Part shown: positions 24,188-32,936 of the stretch, piece by piece
Layout: each line of letters opens with the position of its first letter
Position numbering within the stretch: the stretch's first letter is position 1
Source: Paenibacillus_E qinlingensis
Lineage (GTDB): Bacteria; Bacillota; Bacilli; Paenibacillales; NBRC-103111
DNA: 64,000 nucleotides
Direction of reading: 5' to 3'
NCBI RefSeq assembly: GCF_028746185.1
Contig: NZ_JAQIVH010000007.1
Coordinates: 1-64,000 of the forward strand
Translations under genes and position numbers: made by a program
Notes under the pieces: model-generated
Seen by the model: only the letters and a program-made list of their open reading frames with translations
Databases searched by the model: none
What the model was told of the DNA's origin: nothing

Positions 24188-24388
24188 TTAATATCCAGGG
24201 CGCGAAACAAAAGTGTGCTTCTTTCTGCTATAAAAGATACGATTAATCTTAACGAAATGACGGTTGTACATTTCAACAAAGCCTATATCCTTGTGCAGAT
24301 TTTGATAGTATACTTGGACGGGTACGTCCGCATCGATATGATCTTGAAAATGATCATCTTCTGTAAGCTGTTCTCCATGAAGATACAT
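24188..24388 (-). CDS. Small hypothetical protein (66 residues)
   Basis: A short open frame on the minus strand between glmU and pth. AGGTGAT lies nine bases before the ATG at 24388, and the product is of ordinary globular composition with many D, E, K, H and aromatic residues (ends NRIFYSRKKHTFVSRPGY). The frame stays open about 33 codons upstream without another usual start codon. I do not recognise it. The overlapping plus-strand frame (24215-24451) is hydrophobic and less convincing. Confidence 0.5.
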   Translation of the reverse strand: MYLHGEQLTEDDHFQDHIDADVPVQVYYQNLHKDIGFVEMYNRHFVKINRIFYSRKKHTFVSRPGY

Positions 24389-24456
24389 CGTTCTTTTATC
24401 ACCTACAGCTTTTATGGGATGGATAACATTAAGGTAACAGGTATATTGTAAACAAT

Positions 24457-24489
24457 AACCTTTAGAAGCGGGTTCCGCAAAGGTTTTTT
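24457..24489 (+). terminator. Terminator-like hairpin upstream of pth
   Basis: AACCTTT/AAAGGTT stem with an inner GCGG-gtt-CCGC hairpin and six T. It lies upstream of pth in the plus direction and upstream of the small minus ORF, so it would isolate pth from upstream transcription. Confidence 0.65.
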
Positions 24490-24607
24490 AGTTTATCCTT
24501 AGTTGAAAAAGAAAGTATTTGTATTTACTTTCTGGTCAACCTGGACAAACACGCTCGTCCTTCGAAGGACGACGTATTCGTTTACCTATGGGAGGATTTT
24601 GAAAATT

Positions 24608-25168
24608 ATGAAATGTTTTATCGGACTAGGAAATCCGGGAAAGCAGTATGAGCTAAATCGGCACAACATTGGGTTTATGGCAATCGATCGCTTTGCCGCC
24701 AAGTGGGGGATAACCTCTTTTCAGAATAAAGGAAAGGGGCTGCTCGCTGAAGGTAATGTGAACGGGACGAAGGTGTATTTACTGAAGCCAATGACCTATA
24801 TGAACCTTTCAGGTGAATCCATGCGAGCATTCCTTGATTTCTATAAAGCGAAATTGGAAGACGTCGTGATTGTTTATGATGATATGGACACATCCTTCGG
24901 TCAAATTCGTCTTCGTTATCAGGGGAGCCCAGGCGGACATAACGGTATTAAGTCCATTATTCAGCATGGGGGCACACAGAGCTTTAATCGGATTCGCATT
25001 GGTGTGAATCGCCCGGCACCAGGCTATAATATCGCGGATTATGTACTGTCCAACTTCTCCAAAGATGAGATGAAGTCCATTAATGACGTGCTGGATTTAA
25101 CGTGCGATGCCATGGAATTTAGTTTGGGCGAGTCCTTCGAGAAGACGATGGCTAAGTTTAATAAATAA
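24608..25168 (+). CDS. pth: Peptidyl-tRNA hydrolase (SpoVC)
   Basis: A 186-residue enzyme that recycles peptidyl-tRNA. Motifs: FIGLGNPGKQYELNRHNIGF with the catalytic His, PMTYMNLSGESMR, VYDDMDTSFGQIRLR with the catalytic Asp, and GSPGGHNGIKSI. ATG 24608 gives the canonical N-terminus; the frame extends upstream to 24503 without support. GGGAGGA lies 11-12 bases before. The leader holds an 18-bp palindrome TCGTCCTTCGAAGGACGA at 24555-24572. Confidence 0.95.
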   Translation: MKCFIGLGNPGKQYELNRHNIGFMAIDRFAAKWGITSFQNKGKGLLAEGNVNGTKVYLLKPMTYMNLSGESMRAFLDFYKAKLEDVVIVYDDMDTSFGQIRLRYQGSPGGHNGIKSIIQHGGTQSFNRIRIGVNRPAPGYNIADYVLSNFSKDEMKSINDVLDLTCDAMEFSLGESFEKTMAKFNK

Positions 25169-25260
25169 TCACAACACATTAACCTGCTGTATATATGATG
25201 ATATGTAAGCTCCCTATTCGAAAATGACAATGGCAGATTCGGCTAATTATTCCGAAGAAT

Positions 25261-25270
25261 GGTCATACTA
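25261..25270 (+). promoter_or_regulatory. Forespore -10 element upstream of fin
   Basis: GGTCATACTA fits the sigma-F -10 (GGnnAnAnTR) and contains the ideal sigma-G -10 CATACTA. The -35 region (GGCTA at 15 bp) is poor. The same GGnCATACTA string occurs before csfB. Confidence 0.4.
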
Positions 25271-25303
25271 GGATGTAATCGAATTGTCGAAGGAGGCATA
25301 CAT

Positions 25304-25531
25304 ATGATCAAGTATATTTGCAGGCATTGTCATACCTTTGTCGGGGAAATTAATCAGCGTGCGATTACCGAGCAGCAGTTAGGCTTCCATTTCTTGACCC
25401 CTGATGAGCGTAGAGATATAATATCGTATAATACGAACGGAGATGTTACGGTTAGGGTCGTTTGCGACTACTGTCATGAGGCATTAGAAGCGAACCCAGA
25501 ATTATCCTTGCTAGCCAGTCCGTTGCAATAA
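25304..25531 (+). CDS. fin: Anti-sigma-F factor Fin
   Basis: A 75-residue zinc-binding protein that turns off sigma-F and aids the switch to sigma-G in the forespore. Paired CxxC motifs YICRHCHTFVG and VVCDYCHEAL flank the family block QQLGFHFLTPDERRDIISY and NGDVTVRV. GAAGGAGG lies seven bases before ATG 25304; the longer frame from 25259 overlaps the promoter. In the same position as yabK between pth and mfd. Confidence 0.94.
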   Translation: MIKYICRHCHTFVGEINQRAITEQQLGFHFLTPDERRDIISYNTNGDVTVRVVCDYCHEALEANPELSLLASPLQ

Positions 25532-25555
25532 TTATGATGAAGATAAAGAGTTAAT

Positions 25556-25586
25556 AGCCGAGGCAAGTGTGCCGAGGCTTCTTTTT
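25556..25586 (+). terminator. Terminator after fin
   Basis: AGCC-GA-GGC / GCC-GA-GGCT stem (tandem G-A mismatch inside) followed by cTTTTT. Confidence 0.65.
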
Positions 25587-25605
25587 GTGAGGGGAGTGTA
25601 CTTGT

Positions 25606-28600
25606 TTGCAAGCTTTAATTCAAGCTTTTTCTGCGGATTCCGACTTTCAAACGATCGTGACAGGCCTCAAGTCCGAAATGAAAGAGCAGCTCATTGCCGG
25701 TTTAACGGGCTCCTCCAGGCAAATCATGCTGGCCTCACTTGCGCGTGAGCTTGAGCGTCCGCTTTTCGTTGTCACGCATAATATGTTCGCTGCGCAAAAA
25801 ATAGCGGAAGACCTCTTGGAGTGTCTATCCCCTAATGAAGTGCTGCTCTATCCATCTCAAGAGCTTCTAACGACAGAAGAAGCGGCTTCAAGCCCAGAGA
25901 TGCTAGCGCAGCGTATTGACGTACTCACTAAACTTGCTGGCGGATTCCGCGGCGTGGTGATTGCACCTTTTGCTGGGGTGCGAAGATTGCTGCCTCTCAA
26001 ACAGGTGTTCGAAGAGTCTCGAGTAACAATTAATGTCGGCGACACGGTTCAATTAGACGATCTGCTAGCTTCTTTATCCAGCCTAGGTTATGAACGGGTT
26101 GAACGCGTTGAAACCAAAGGTGAAATGAGTGTACGAGGCGGAATCCTGGATTTATTTCCGCTAACTTCGGAGAATGCAATTCGGATTGAGCTCTTTGATA
26201 TCGAAGTCGACTCTATTCGGACTTTCGATGTAAGTGACCAGCGGTCAATAGATAAACTAACAACAGTGACGATCCCTCCATGCCGTGAGATTCAAGCGGA
26301 TAGAAAGCGGTTACAGTCAGCGGCGCAACACGCGTATGAGTTGCTGCAGGCGCAGTTGGCGAAAATGACCGAGCGTTCAGCCAAAGACAAGTTATTAGAG
26401 GTCGTAGGCCGCGATATCGAGCTTATGCGAGAAGGTCAGACGTTCCCAGGCATTTATAAATATATTTCTCTCCTTTACACGGAAAGACAGACGCTCATGG
26501 ACTACATGCCCAAAGACTCGATTCTCATAATCGACGAGCCTGCCCGCCTGCTGGAAACAGCGAAGCAGCTCGAGCGTGATGAAGCTGAGTGGATGATGCA
26601 TGCGTTGACTGAGGGGAAGAGCTTGCCGGCTTTTGTGCTGTCCAAATCTTACGATACCCTGCTGCACCGCAGACCGTTCCCGACGTTGTATGTGTCTCTG
26701 TTCCTTCGCCAGGTAGCGGGTATTCAGCCGCAGAATATCGTTAACTTCGTTTGTCGTGTCATGCAGAATTTTCATGGGCAGATGAATCTCCTCAAGGCGG
26801 AGATGGAGCGATGGAAGAAAAATGGCAGTAAGGTCATTCTTCTAGCCAATGGTGACGACCGTGCAGAACGCGTTCGCCGTGTTCTAGGCGATTACCAGAT
26901 TGAAGTTCCTGAGATTGTAGATGGCAATCTGCAAACTGGCTTTGAAATGCCTTCCATCCATCTCGTCGTGATTACAGAGGGTGAGATTTTCACTCAGAAG
27001 CAGCGTAAAGCACGTAAAGTGGAGAAGAAGCTGGAGAACGCGGAACGGATCAAAAGCTATCAAGAGCTGAAGGTCGGCGACTACGTTGTTCACGTCAATC
27101 ACGGGATCGGGAAATACGTTGGCATCGGCACGTTAGAGGTTGGCGGGATTCATAAGGATTATTTGCATATTATGTACGCCGGCGGCGATAAGCTGTCTGT
27201 TCCGATTGATCAAATTGATTTGATTCAGAAATATGTCGGTTCCGAAGAGAAAGAGCCGAAAGTATATAAACTTGGCGGCTCTGATTGGGCGAGGGTAAAA
27301 AGCAAGGCACGCGCATCTGTCAAAGATATTGCAGATGAGCTGATTAAGCTGTATGCCGAGCGTCAAGCTGCGACGGGTTACGGATTTAGCAAGGATAGTT
27401 CCTATCAGAACGAGTTCGAAGCGATGTTCCCTTACGATGAAACGCGAGATCAGCTTCGCGCGATTGAAGAAATTAAAACGGATATGGAAAAAGCACGTCC
27501 CATGGATCGTTTGTTATGCGGAGACGTTGGCTATGGCAAAACCGAAGTTGCCGTTCGCGCAGCCTTCAAGGCAGCGATTGACGGGAAGCAGGTTGCTGTT
27601 CTCGTGCCTACGACGATTTTGGCGCAGCAACATTACGAAACGTTCCGTGAACGCTTCTCCGGTTATCCGTTCAACGTGAAAGTGTTAAGTCGTTTCCGTT
27701 CGAAGAAAGAACAGACGGAGGTTATGAAAGGGGTCAAGAAAGGCGTCGTTGACGTCGTGATTGGAACCCATCGCCTCTTGTCGCAAGACATTCAGTTTAA
27801 GGATCTGGGCTTGCTTATCGTCGATGAGGAGCAGCGTTTCGGCGTGTCCCACAAAGAGAAACTCAAGCGTCTGAAAACGAATGTGGACGTGCTTACGCTA
27901 ACGGCGACGCCTATTCCAAGAACGTTGCATATGTCCATGCTGGGCGTTCGTGACTTATCGGTCATTGAAACCCCGCCAGAGAACCGTTTCCCGGTTCAGA
28001 CCTATGTGGTGGAGTACGGGCCGACGTTGGTTAGAGAAGCTATCGAACGTGAGTTGGCGCGTGAGGGGCAAGTTTATTATCTTTACAATCGCGTGCAAGG
28101 CATTACACAAATCGCTGATCAAATTTCGATGATGATCCCGGATGCAAGAGTAACCGTGGCACATGGTCAAATGGGTGAGCAGGAGCTCGAAAAAACGATT
28201 CTCGATTTCTTGGACGGCGAGTACGATGTTCTCGTCAGCACAAGCATTATCGAAACCGGTGTAGATATTCCGAATGTAAATACACTTATTGTCCATGATG
28301 CAGATAAAATGGGTCTTTCCCAGCTCTATCAGCTGCGCGGACGTGTAGGCAGGTCGAATCGCGTCGCTTATGCGTATTTCACGTATCAGCGTGATAAAGT
28401 GCTGACAGAAGTAGCCGAGAAACGACTCCAAGCGATTAAAGAGTTTACAGAACTTGGTTCAGGCTTTAAAATTGCGATGAGGGACTTATCCATTCGTGGC
28501 GCAGGAAACTTACTGGGTGCTGAACAGCACGGCTTTATTGCATCTGTCGGTTTTGATTTGTACTCCCAAATGTTAGCCGAAGAAATTGCAAAGCTGAAGT

Positions 28601-29127
28601 TGGAAATAGATGGAGAAGCAGTCATTCCAGAACCGGAATGGCATACGTCAATCGACATTCAATTGGATGCATATCTGCCATCTGATTACATCTATGACAG
28701 CATGCAAAAAATCGAAATTTACAAAAAAGTGGCCGCCATTCGCACGCTGGAAGAAGCCGCGGATCTGCATGATGAGCTCGTTGATCGCTTCGGCGATCTG
28801 CCGCAGGCCGTGTTCAACCTACTGACAGTGGCTCGTTTGAAAGCATACGGTTCGGATTACCGGATTGAAACGATTAGCCAAAAAGGGGAGGATTACCTAA
28901 TCAAGGTGCATATCGACCAGAATGGCAGGCTGGATGGCCAGAAGCTGCTCGCTTTGTCCAAAGGCTTTGATGGTCGTATCAAATTGAACGCAGATCCGCA
29001 GCTACTTATTGTTATTCGCTTTAAAGGCATGAAGCCGGAAGCCTCCATCGAATTGTTGGAGAAATTCTTGGTACAATATAAGGATGTTCTGAAAACGAAA
29101 GGGGAATTACAGGATGTTGCCAAATGA
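25606..29127 (+). CDS. mfd: Transcription-repair coupling factor Mfd
   Basis: A 1173-residue ATP-dependent translocase that removes stalled RNA polymerase and recruits UvrA. N-terminal UvrB-like modules (~1-350), the RNAP-interaction domain (VGDYVVHVNHGIGKYVGIGT near residue 490), then the RecG-like helicase core: Walker A GDVGYGKTEVAVRA, VPTTILAQQH, DEEQRFG, TATPIPRTL, and QLRGRVGRS. The start is TTG 25606 with GGGGAG nine bases upstream. The last 14 bp overlap the next gene. Confidence 0.97.
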   Translation: MQALIQAFSADSDFQTIVTGLKSEMKEQLIAGLTGSSRQIMLASLARELERPLFVVTHNMFAAQKIAEDLLECLSPNEVLLYPSQELLTTEEAASSPEMLAQRIDVLTKLAGGFRGVVIAPFAGVRRLLPLKQVFEESRVTINVGDTVQLDDLLASLSSLGYERVERVETKGEMSVRGGILDLFPLTSENAIRIELFDIEVDSIRTFDVSDQRSIDKLTTVTIPPCREIQADRKRLQSAAQHAYELLQAQLAKMTERSAKDKLLEVVGRDIELMREGQTFPGIYKYISLLYTERQTLMDYMPKDSILIIDEPARLLETAKQLERDEAEWMMHALTEGKSLPAFVLSKSYDTLLHRRPFPTLYVSLFLRQVAGIQPQNIVNFVCRVMQNFHGQMNLLKAEMERWKKNGSKVILLANGDDRAERVRRVLGDYQIEVPEIVDGNLQTGFEMPSIHLVVITEGEIFTQKQRKARKVEKKLENAERIKSYQELKVGDYVVHVNHGIGKYVGIGTLEVGGIHKDYLHIMYAGGDKLSVPIDQIDLIQKYVGSEEKEPKVYKLGGSDWARVKSKARASVKDIADELIKLYAERQAATGYGFSKDSSYQNEFEAMFPYDETRDQLRAIEEIKTDMEKARPMDRLLCGDVGYGKTEVAVRAAFKAAIDGKQVAVLVPTTILAQQHYETFRERFSGYPFNVKVLSRFRSKKEQTEVMKGVKKGVVDVVIGTHRLLSQDIQFKDLGLLIVDEEQRFGVSHKEKLKRLKTNVDVLTLTATPIPRTLHMSMLGVRDLSVIETPPENRFPVQTYVVEYGPTLVREAIERELAREGQVYYLYNRVQGITQIADQISMMIPDARVTVAHGQMGEQELEKTILDFLDGEYDVLVSTSIIETGVDIPNVNTLIVHDADKMGLSQLYQLRGRVGRSNRVAYAYFTYQRDKVLTEVAEKRLQAIKEFTELGSGFKIAMRDLSIRGAGNLLGAEQHGFIASVGFDLYSQMLAEEIAKLKLEIDGEAVIPEPEWHTSIDIQLDAYLPSDYIYDSMQKIEIYKKVAAIRTLEEAADLHDELVDRFGDLPQAVFNLLTVARLKAYGSDYRIETISQKGEDYLIKVHIDQNGRLDGQKLLALSKGFDGRIKLNADPQLLIVIRFKGMKPEASIELLEKFLVQYKDVLKTKGELQDVAK

Positions 29128-30205
29128 AACTAGCAAACAACGACGTACTTCGAAAAAATGGATATTAAGTTTGGTGACAGTAGTCCTTGCATTCTCTGTC
29201 CTCAGCGCGTGTGGAGACAAAAAGGAAGGCGCCGCAACAGCTTCGCCTTCCGCATCAGCGGCTGCAACAGGTAATCCAAGCGATATTATTGCTACGTACA
29301 AAGAAGGCGGAAAAATTACACGCGGTGAATTCGATTCCTTCATCAACGTGAATAAAATGTTTTCCCCGCAATTAGCTCAATACTTGGCAGATCCAGCTTT
29401 TCAACAAGATATGTTGAAGCAAATGGTTACTTTCCGTGTTCTTTCCGCTAAAGCGGACGACAAAGTGAAAGCGGATGCTGACAAACAAGTAACAGAGCAA
29501 ATGAAAGCTATTACCGACTACTTCGGCAAGCAAGAAGGCGGAATGGACAAGCAGTTGAAAGACAACGGTATAGAGTTGAAGGATATCGAGTCCCTGATGA
29601 AATTAAGCTTCTACACAATGGGCAGCATGGAAAACAAGATCACAGACCAAGCGGTTCAAGATGCTTACAAAGAGCAAGCGGTAGCACATGCGTTTGACGT
29701 TGCGACTGTTAGCCACATTCTGATCGCATTGAAAGATTCTGCTACACAAGCAGATCTTCGTACGAAGGAAGATGCATTGAAGAGAGCGAAAGAAATAAAA
29801 GCGAAGTTAGATGCAGGCGGCGATTTCGCAGCACTTGCGAAAGAATTCTCTGACGATCCAGGTTCCAAAGATGTAGGCGGTACGTACAAAGATGCTAACA
29901 TCAATGAATGGGTAACAGAGTTCAAAGATGCAGCTAGCACGCTTCCATTGAACAAAATCAGTGATCCTGTAGAATCCAGTTTCGGTTACCACGTGATGAA
30001 AGTAGAATCCAGAAGCACGAAGCAATTGGATGACACACTTAAAACACAAATCAAATCTCAGCTTGCAGAGAAATCCTTGTCTGAATTTGCTGAAACTGAG
30101 TATCCGAAATTGATCGAAACGAATAACCTTCCTAAAGTAGAAGCAGCGCCAGCGCCAGCGGCAAGTCCAGCAGCTAGTCCTGCGGCAAGCCCAGCTGCAA
30201 AGTAA
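29114..30205 (+). CDS. PrsA-like peptidyl-prolyl isomerase lipoprotein
   Basis: A 363-residue SurA/PrsA-type foldase expected on the outer membrane face. The signal peptide ends in lipobox LSAC (Cys ~33). A parvulin domain lies at ~195-295 (VSHILIALK ... FAALAKEFSDDPGSKDVGG ... GYHVMKVESR). The C-terminus is a run of PAAS repeats (APAASPAASPAASPAAK). The ATG lies within the mfd 3' end, out of frame, so translation is probably coupled. B. subtilis has no such gene at this place. Confidence 0.9.
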   Translation: MLPNETSKQRRTSKKWILSLVTVVLAFSVLSACGDKKEGAATASPSASAAATGNPSDIIATYKEGGKITRGEFDSFINVNKMFSPQLAQYLADPAFQQDMLKQMVTFRVLSAKADDKVKADADKQVTEQMKAITDYFGKQEGGMDKQLKDNGIELKDIESLMKLSFYTMGSMENKITDQAVQDAYKEQAVAHAFDVATVSHILIALKDSATQADLRTKEDALKRAKEIKAKLDAGGDFAALAKEFSDDPGSKDVGGTYKDANINEWVTEFKDAASTLPLNKISDPVESSFGYHVMKVESRSTKQLDDTLKTQIKSQLAEKSLSEFAETEYPKLIETNNLPKVEAAPAPAASPAASPAASPAAK

Positions 30206-30213
30206 GAACTTAC

Positions 30214-30245
30214 CAGGATGTCCGATAATGGACATCCTGTTTTTA
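30214..30245 (+). terminator. Terminator after the foldase gene
   Basis: CAGGATGTCC/GGACATCCTG hairpin, loop gataat, then TTTTT. Confidence 0.88.
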
Positions 30246-30448
30246 TTTCTCATTTTTGGACATGATAAGCGCAGCAGGATGCAGAGCTAAATAAAGTAAA
30301 TTGCTTAGTCGGGGCGTCTGCATAGAAGAATGGGAAGTGAAGAATACTATGGATAGATTTCAAGTTCCCACCAAATCCCGATCTTGCATACAAGTTTCAT
30401 GCTCGTGTCGTATCTAATTCGTAAGCGGAAAGTGAGGCATCTAGAGGT

Positions 30449-30991
30449 ATGAAAGCAACTGGAATTGTCCGTCGGATAGATGATTTAGGGAGAGTTGTAA
30501 TCCCCAAGGAAATACGGCGCACCCTACGCATTCGTGAAGGTGACCCTTTGGAAATTTTCGTGGATCGTGATGGAGAAGTTATTCTGAAGAAGTATTCACC
30601 GATTGGTGAGCTTGGTGATTTTGCGAAAGAATATGCGGAGTCGCTGTTTGAAAGCACCAATCATGTTGCCTTGATTTCGGATCGAGATAATATCATTGCT
30701 ATGGCTGGGGGATCTAAGAAAGATTACTTAGAGAAATCGGTTGGGGCGATTATAGAGTCTTGCATGGAAAATCGTAAGGCTGTTATCGAGAGCAGTTCAG
30801 GTCAATTCGAGATTATTAAAGATACCAATGAAACCTTCACTTCCTTCGTAGCTGCGCCGATTGTTGCGGGTGGAGATCCCATTGGTTCGGTTATCCTGAT
30901 TTCGAAGGACGAGAATGTGAAAATGGGCAATATGGAAGTTAAAATGGTTGAGACTGCCGCTGGATTCCTAGCGAAGCAGATGGAGCAATGA
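30449..30991 (+). CDS. spoVT: Stage V sporulation protein T
   Basis: A 180-residue forespore regulator that modulates sigma-G genes. The N-terminal AbrB-like swapped-hairpin DNA-binding domain (KATGIVRRIDDLGRVVIPKE, residues 2-50) is joined to a C-terminal GAF-like domain (~56-178). Length matches B. subtilis SpoVT (178). GCATA near 30387 could be a sigma-G -35 but no clear -10 is seen. The gene stands alone between terminators. Confidence 0.95.
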   Translation: MKATGIVRRIDDLGRVVIPKEIRRTLRIREGDPLEIFVDRDGEVILKKYSPIGELGDFAKEYAESLFESTNHVALISDRDNIIAMAGGSKKDYLEKSVGAIIESCMENRKAVIESSSGQFEIIKDTNETFTSFVAAPIVAGGDPIGSVILISKDENVKMGNMEVKMVETAAGFLAKQMEQ

Positions 30992-31008
30992 ACACATAAT
31001 TCCAAACG

Positions 31009-31055
31009 AAGGCTTCCTTACGGAGATGATGCATCTGTAAGCGAAGCTTTTTTTT
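31009..31055 (+). terminator. Terminator after spoVT
   Basis: Long imperfect stem AAGGCTTCCTTACGGAGATG / CATCTGTAAGCGAAGCTT with loop atg and a long T-run. Confidence 0.85.
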
Positions 31056-31123
31056 GTCTGCACTGGTAGATTTCGCTATAATACGTACATAGGAATCACG
31101 TTTGTGTGGAGGAGTAAATCGGA

Positions 31124-32896
31124 ATGAGGGTCACCGGCAAGGAGCAAGTTCAGCAGAAAGAAGGGCTCCAGAGGCGTGGTAACGGTAAACAGGGCAACAA
31201 GATGCTAAAGGGCGCTGCCCTGCTTGGGGGTGCGGCTGTGCTCTCTAAGCTATTAGGAACGCTGCAGAAGATTCCTTTGCAAAACGTAGCTGGAGACGTG
31301 GCTTTTGGCATTTATAATGCGGTATATCCGCTCTATATTCTGATTTTATTTGCAGCCACGGCTGGATTTCCAGTTGCGGTGTCTAAATTTGTAGCCGAAC
31401 GCGTCATGAAAGGAGATCATTCAGGCGCGAAACGGATTGTGGTTGTTTCTTCAGCCCTATTAATGAGTGCGGGGCTTCTCTTATTTCTACTGTTGTATTC
31501 CGGTGCAGAGACGATTGCTGGTTGGATTGGTATTTCACAAACTGCGACAGCGATCCGCAGCGTATCATTTGCCCTGCTCTTGTCTCCTGTTCTTGCTGTC
31601 TTAAGAGGGTATTTCCAAGGATATCAAAACATGGTGCCAACGGCAGTCTCGCAAATTATCGAACAGCTGATTCGTGTGATTACGATGGTCGCGCTGTTGC
31701 TGTATCTGGCGGCGCTCGCTTACGATGAGGCATGGATCGCAGCGGGCGCGACATTTGGCTCTGTGACAGGTGCTGGAGCGGGTCTCGTCGTGATGGCTGT
31801 GTTTTGGCGGCGAGAGCGACGGGCGGAGCGCGTGAAGCATGTGAAAGCGGACTTAGCTGTGAGTGGCACGCTTATAGGCAGAACAGAGACAGACTCAGAG
31901 CAGGATGCTAGGAAAGCGATAGCAGCCGGCTTCGAGACTGAGCAAGTGATCACATCTTGGCAATGGGCAAAACGAATTACGTTATATGCGATTCCTGTAT
32001 GCTTAGGTGCTATTGTTGTGCCGCTTTTGACGCTGGTCGATACGTTCACCATGCCTCGTTTGCTTGAAACATCTTATGGCAGTGAGCTGGAGGCTATGCG
32101 TCAGTTCGGACTATATAACCGTGGGTTTCCACTTGTTCAGCTGGTTGTAATGGTGGCGTCCTCGATGTCGGCTGTCTTGGTGCCGGCTATTGCGGAAGCA
32201 AAGCTGAGCGGGCGAGTGGATCTTATCCGCTTTCGCGCGGAGATGTCCGTCAGGCTCGCATGGTTGATCGGGCTCGGCGCCTCGTTCGGCCTCGCCTTAC
32301 TAGCGATGCCGATTAATCTCATGCTCTACACGAGCACCGAGGCGAGCTGGACGATGGCCGTGTTGGCCTTCACGGCCTTGTTTAGTACGTTGAACGCTGT
32401 CAGTGCCAGCGTTCTCCAGGGCGCCGGCGCGATTCGCACGCCGGCGAATGCCCTGCTCGTTGCCATCGTGCTGAAAGCACTCGGCAACATCGTGTTGATG
32501 CCCCGCTGGGGCATCGACGGCGCCGCGCTCAGCGCGGTGATCGCCTACGCCGCTGCGGCGGGGCTGAACCTGGTGCAGCTGCGCCGCTGCACCGGGGTGC
32601 GCTTCGCGCTGCGGCCGTACGCCGTCAGTCCCACGCTTGCCGTGGGGCTGATGGGCGGCGGCCTTGCAGCGCTGCAAGGGCTGGCCATGCTCGCTAACGC
32701 AGCATGGCACGTGCCTGAGCGATGGAGCGCTAGCGCCATCGCTCTCATAGGCGTAGCCGGCGGCGCGGCCGTCTACGCGCTTGCGCTGCTGCGCAGCGGC
32801 AGCATCAGCCGCGAGGAACTGCGGCTGATGCCGGAGCTGGAGCGGAAGCTGGCGCCGCTCCTTGCGAAGCTAAGGCCGACGCAGCGTGATACGTAG
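31124..32896 (+). CDS. MurJ/SpoVB-family polysaccharide flippase (YabM-like)
   Basis: A 590-residue integral membrane protein of the MOP superfamily (about 14 passes), likely moving a lipid-linked wall precursor. The start MLKGAALLGGAAVLSKLLGT is typical of SpoVB/YabM/MurJ proteins. Its position between spoVT and mazG matches B. subtilis yabM. The first half is ordinary in composition, but the last ~600 bases are very GC-rich (one 60-base line at 32521 is 45/60 G+C by hand count, versus 27/60 at 31321). Ribosome-binding site GGAGGAG at about 10 bases. Confidence 0.9.
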   Translation: MRVTGKEQVQQKEGLQRRGNGKQGNKMLKGAALLGGAAVLSKLLGTLQKIPLQNVAGDVAFGIYNAVYPLYILILFAATAGFPVAVSKFVAERVMKGDHSGAKRIVVVSSALLMSAGLLLFLLLYSGAETIAGWIGISQTATAIRSVSFALLLSPVLAVLRGYFQGYQNMVPTAVSQIIEQLIRVITMVALLLYLAALAYDEAWIAAGATFGSVTGAGAGLVVMAVFWRRERRAERVKHVKADLAVSGTLIGRTETDSEQDARKAIAAGFETEQVITSWQWAKRITLYAIPVCLGAIVVPLLTLVDTFTMPRLLETSYGSELEAMRQFGLYNRGFPLVQLVVMVASSMSAVLVPAIAEAKLSGRVDLIRFRAEMSVRLAWLIGLGASFGLALLAMPINLMLYTSTEASWTMAVLAFTALFSTLNAVSASVLQGAGAIRTPANALLVAIVLKALGNIVLMPRWGIDGAALSAVIAYAAAAGLNLVQLRRCTGVRFALRPYAVSPTLAVGLMGGGLAALQGLAMLANAAWHVPERWSASAIALIGVAGGAAVYALALLRSGSISREELRLMPELERKLAPLLAKLRPTQRDT

Positions 32897-32936
32897 CAAT
32901 GTGGGATCTGTTATTCAAACTAGGGAGAAGCATGAT

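Noticed and set aside
24215..24451. Plus-strand 78-codon ORF between glmU and pth, followed by a terminator-like hairpin
   Set aside because: Hydrophobic shadow of the more protein-like minus-strand frame; no ribosome-binding site.
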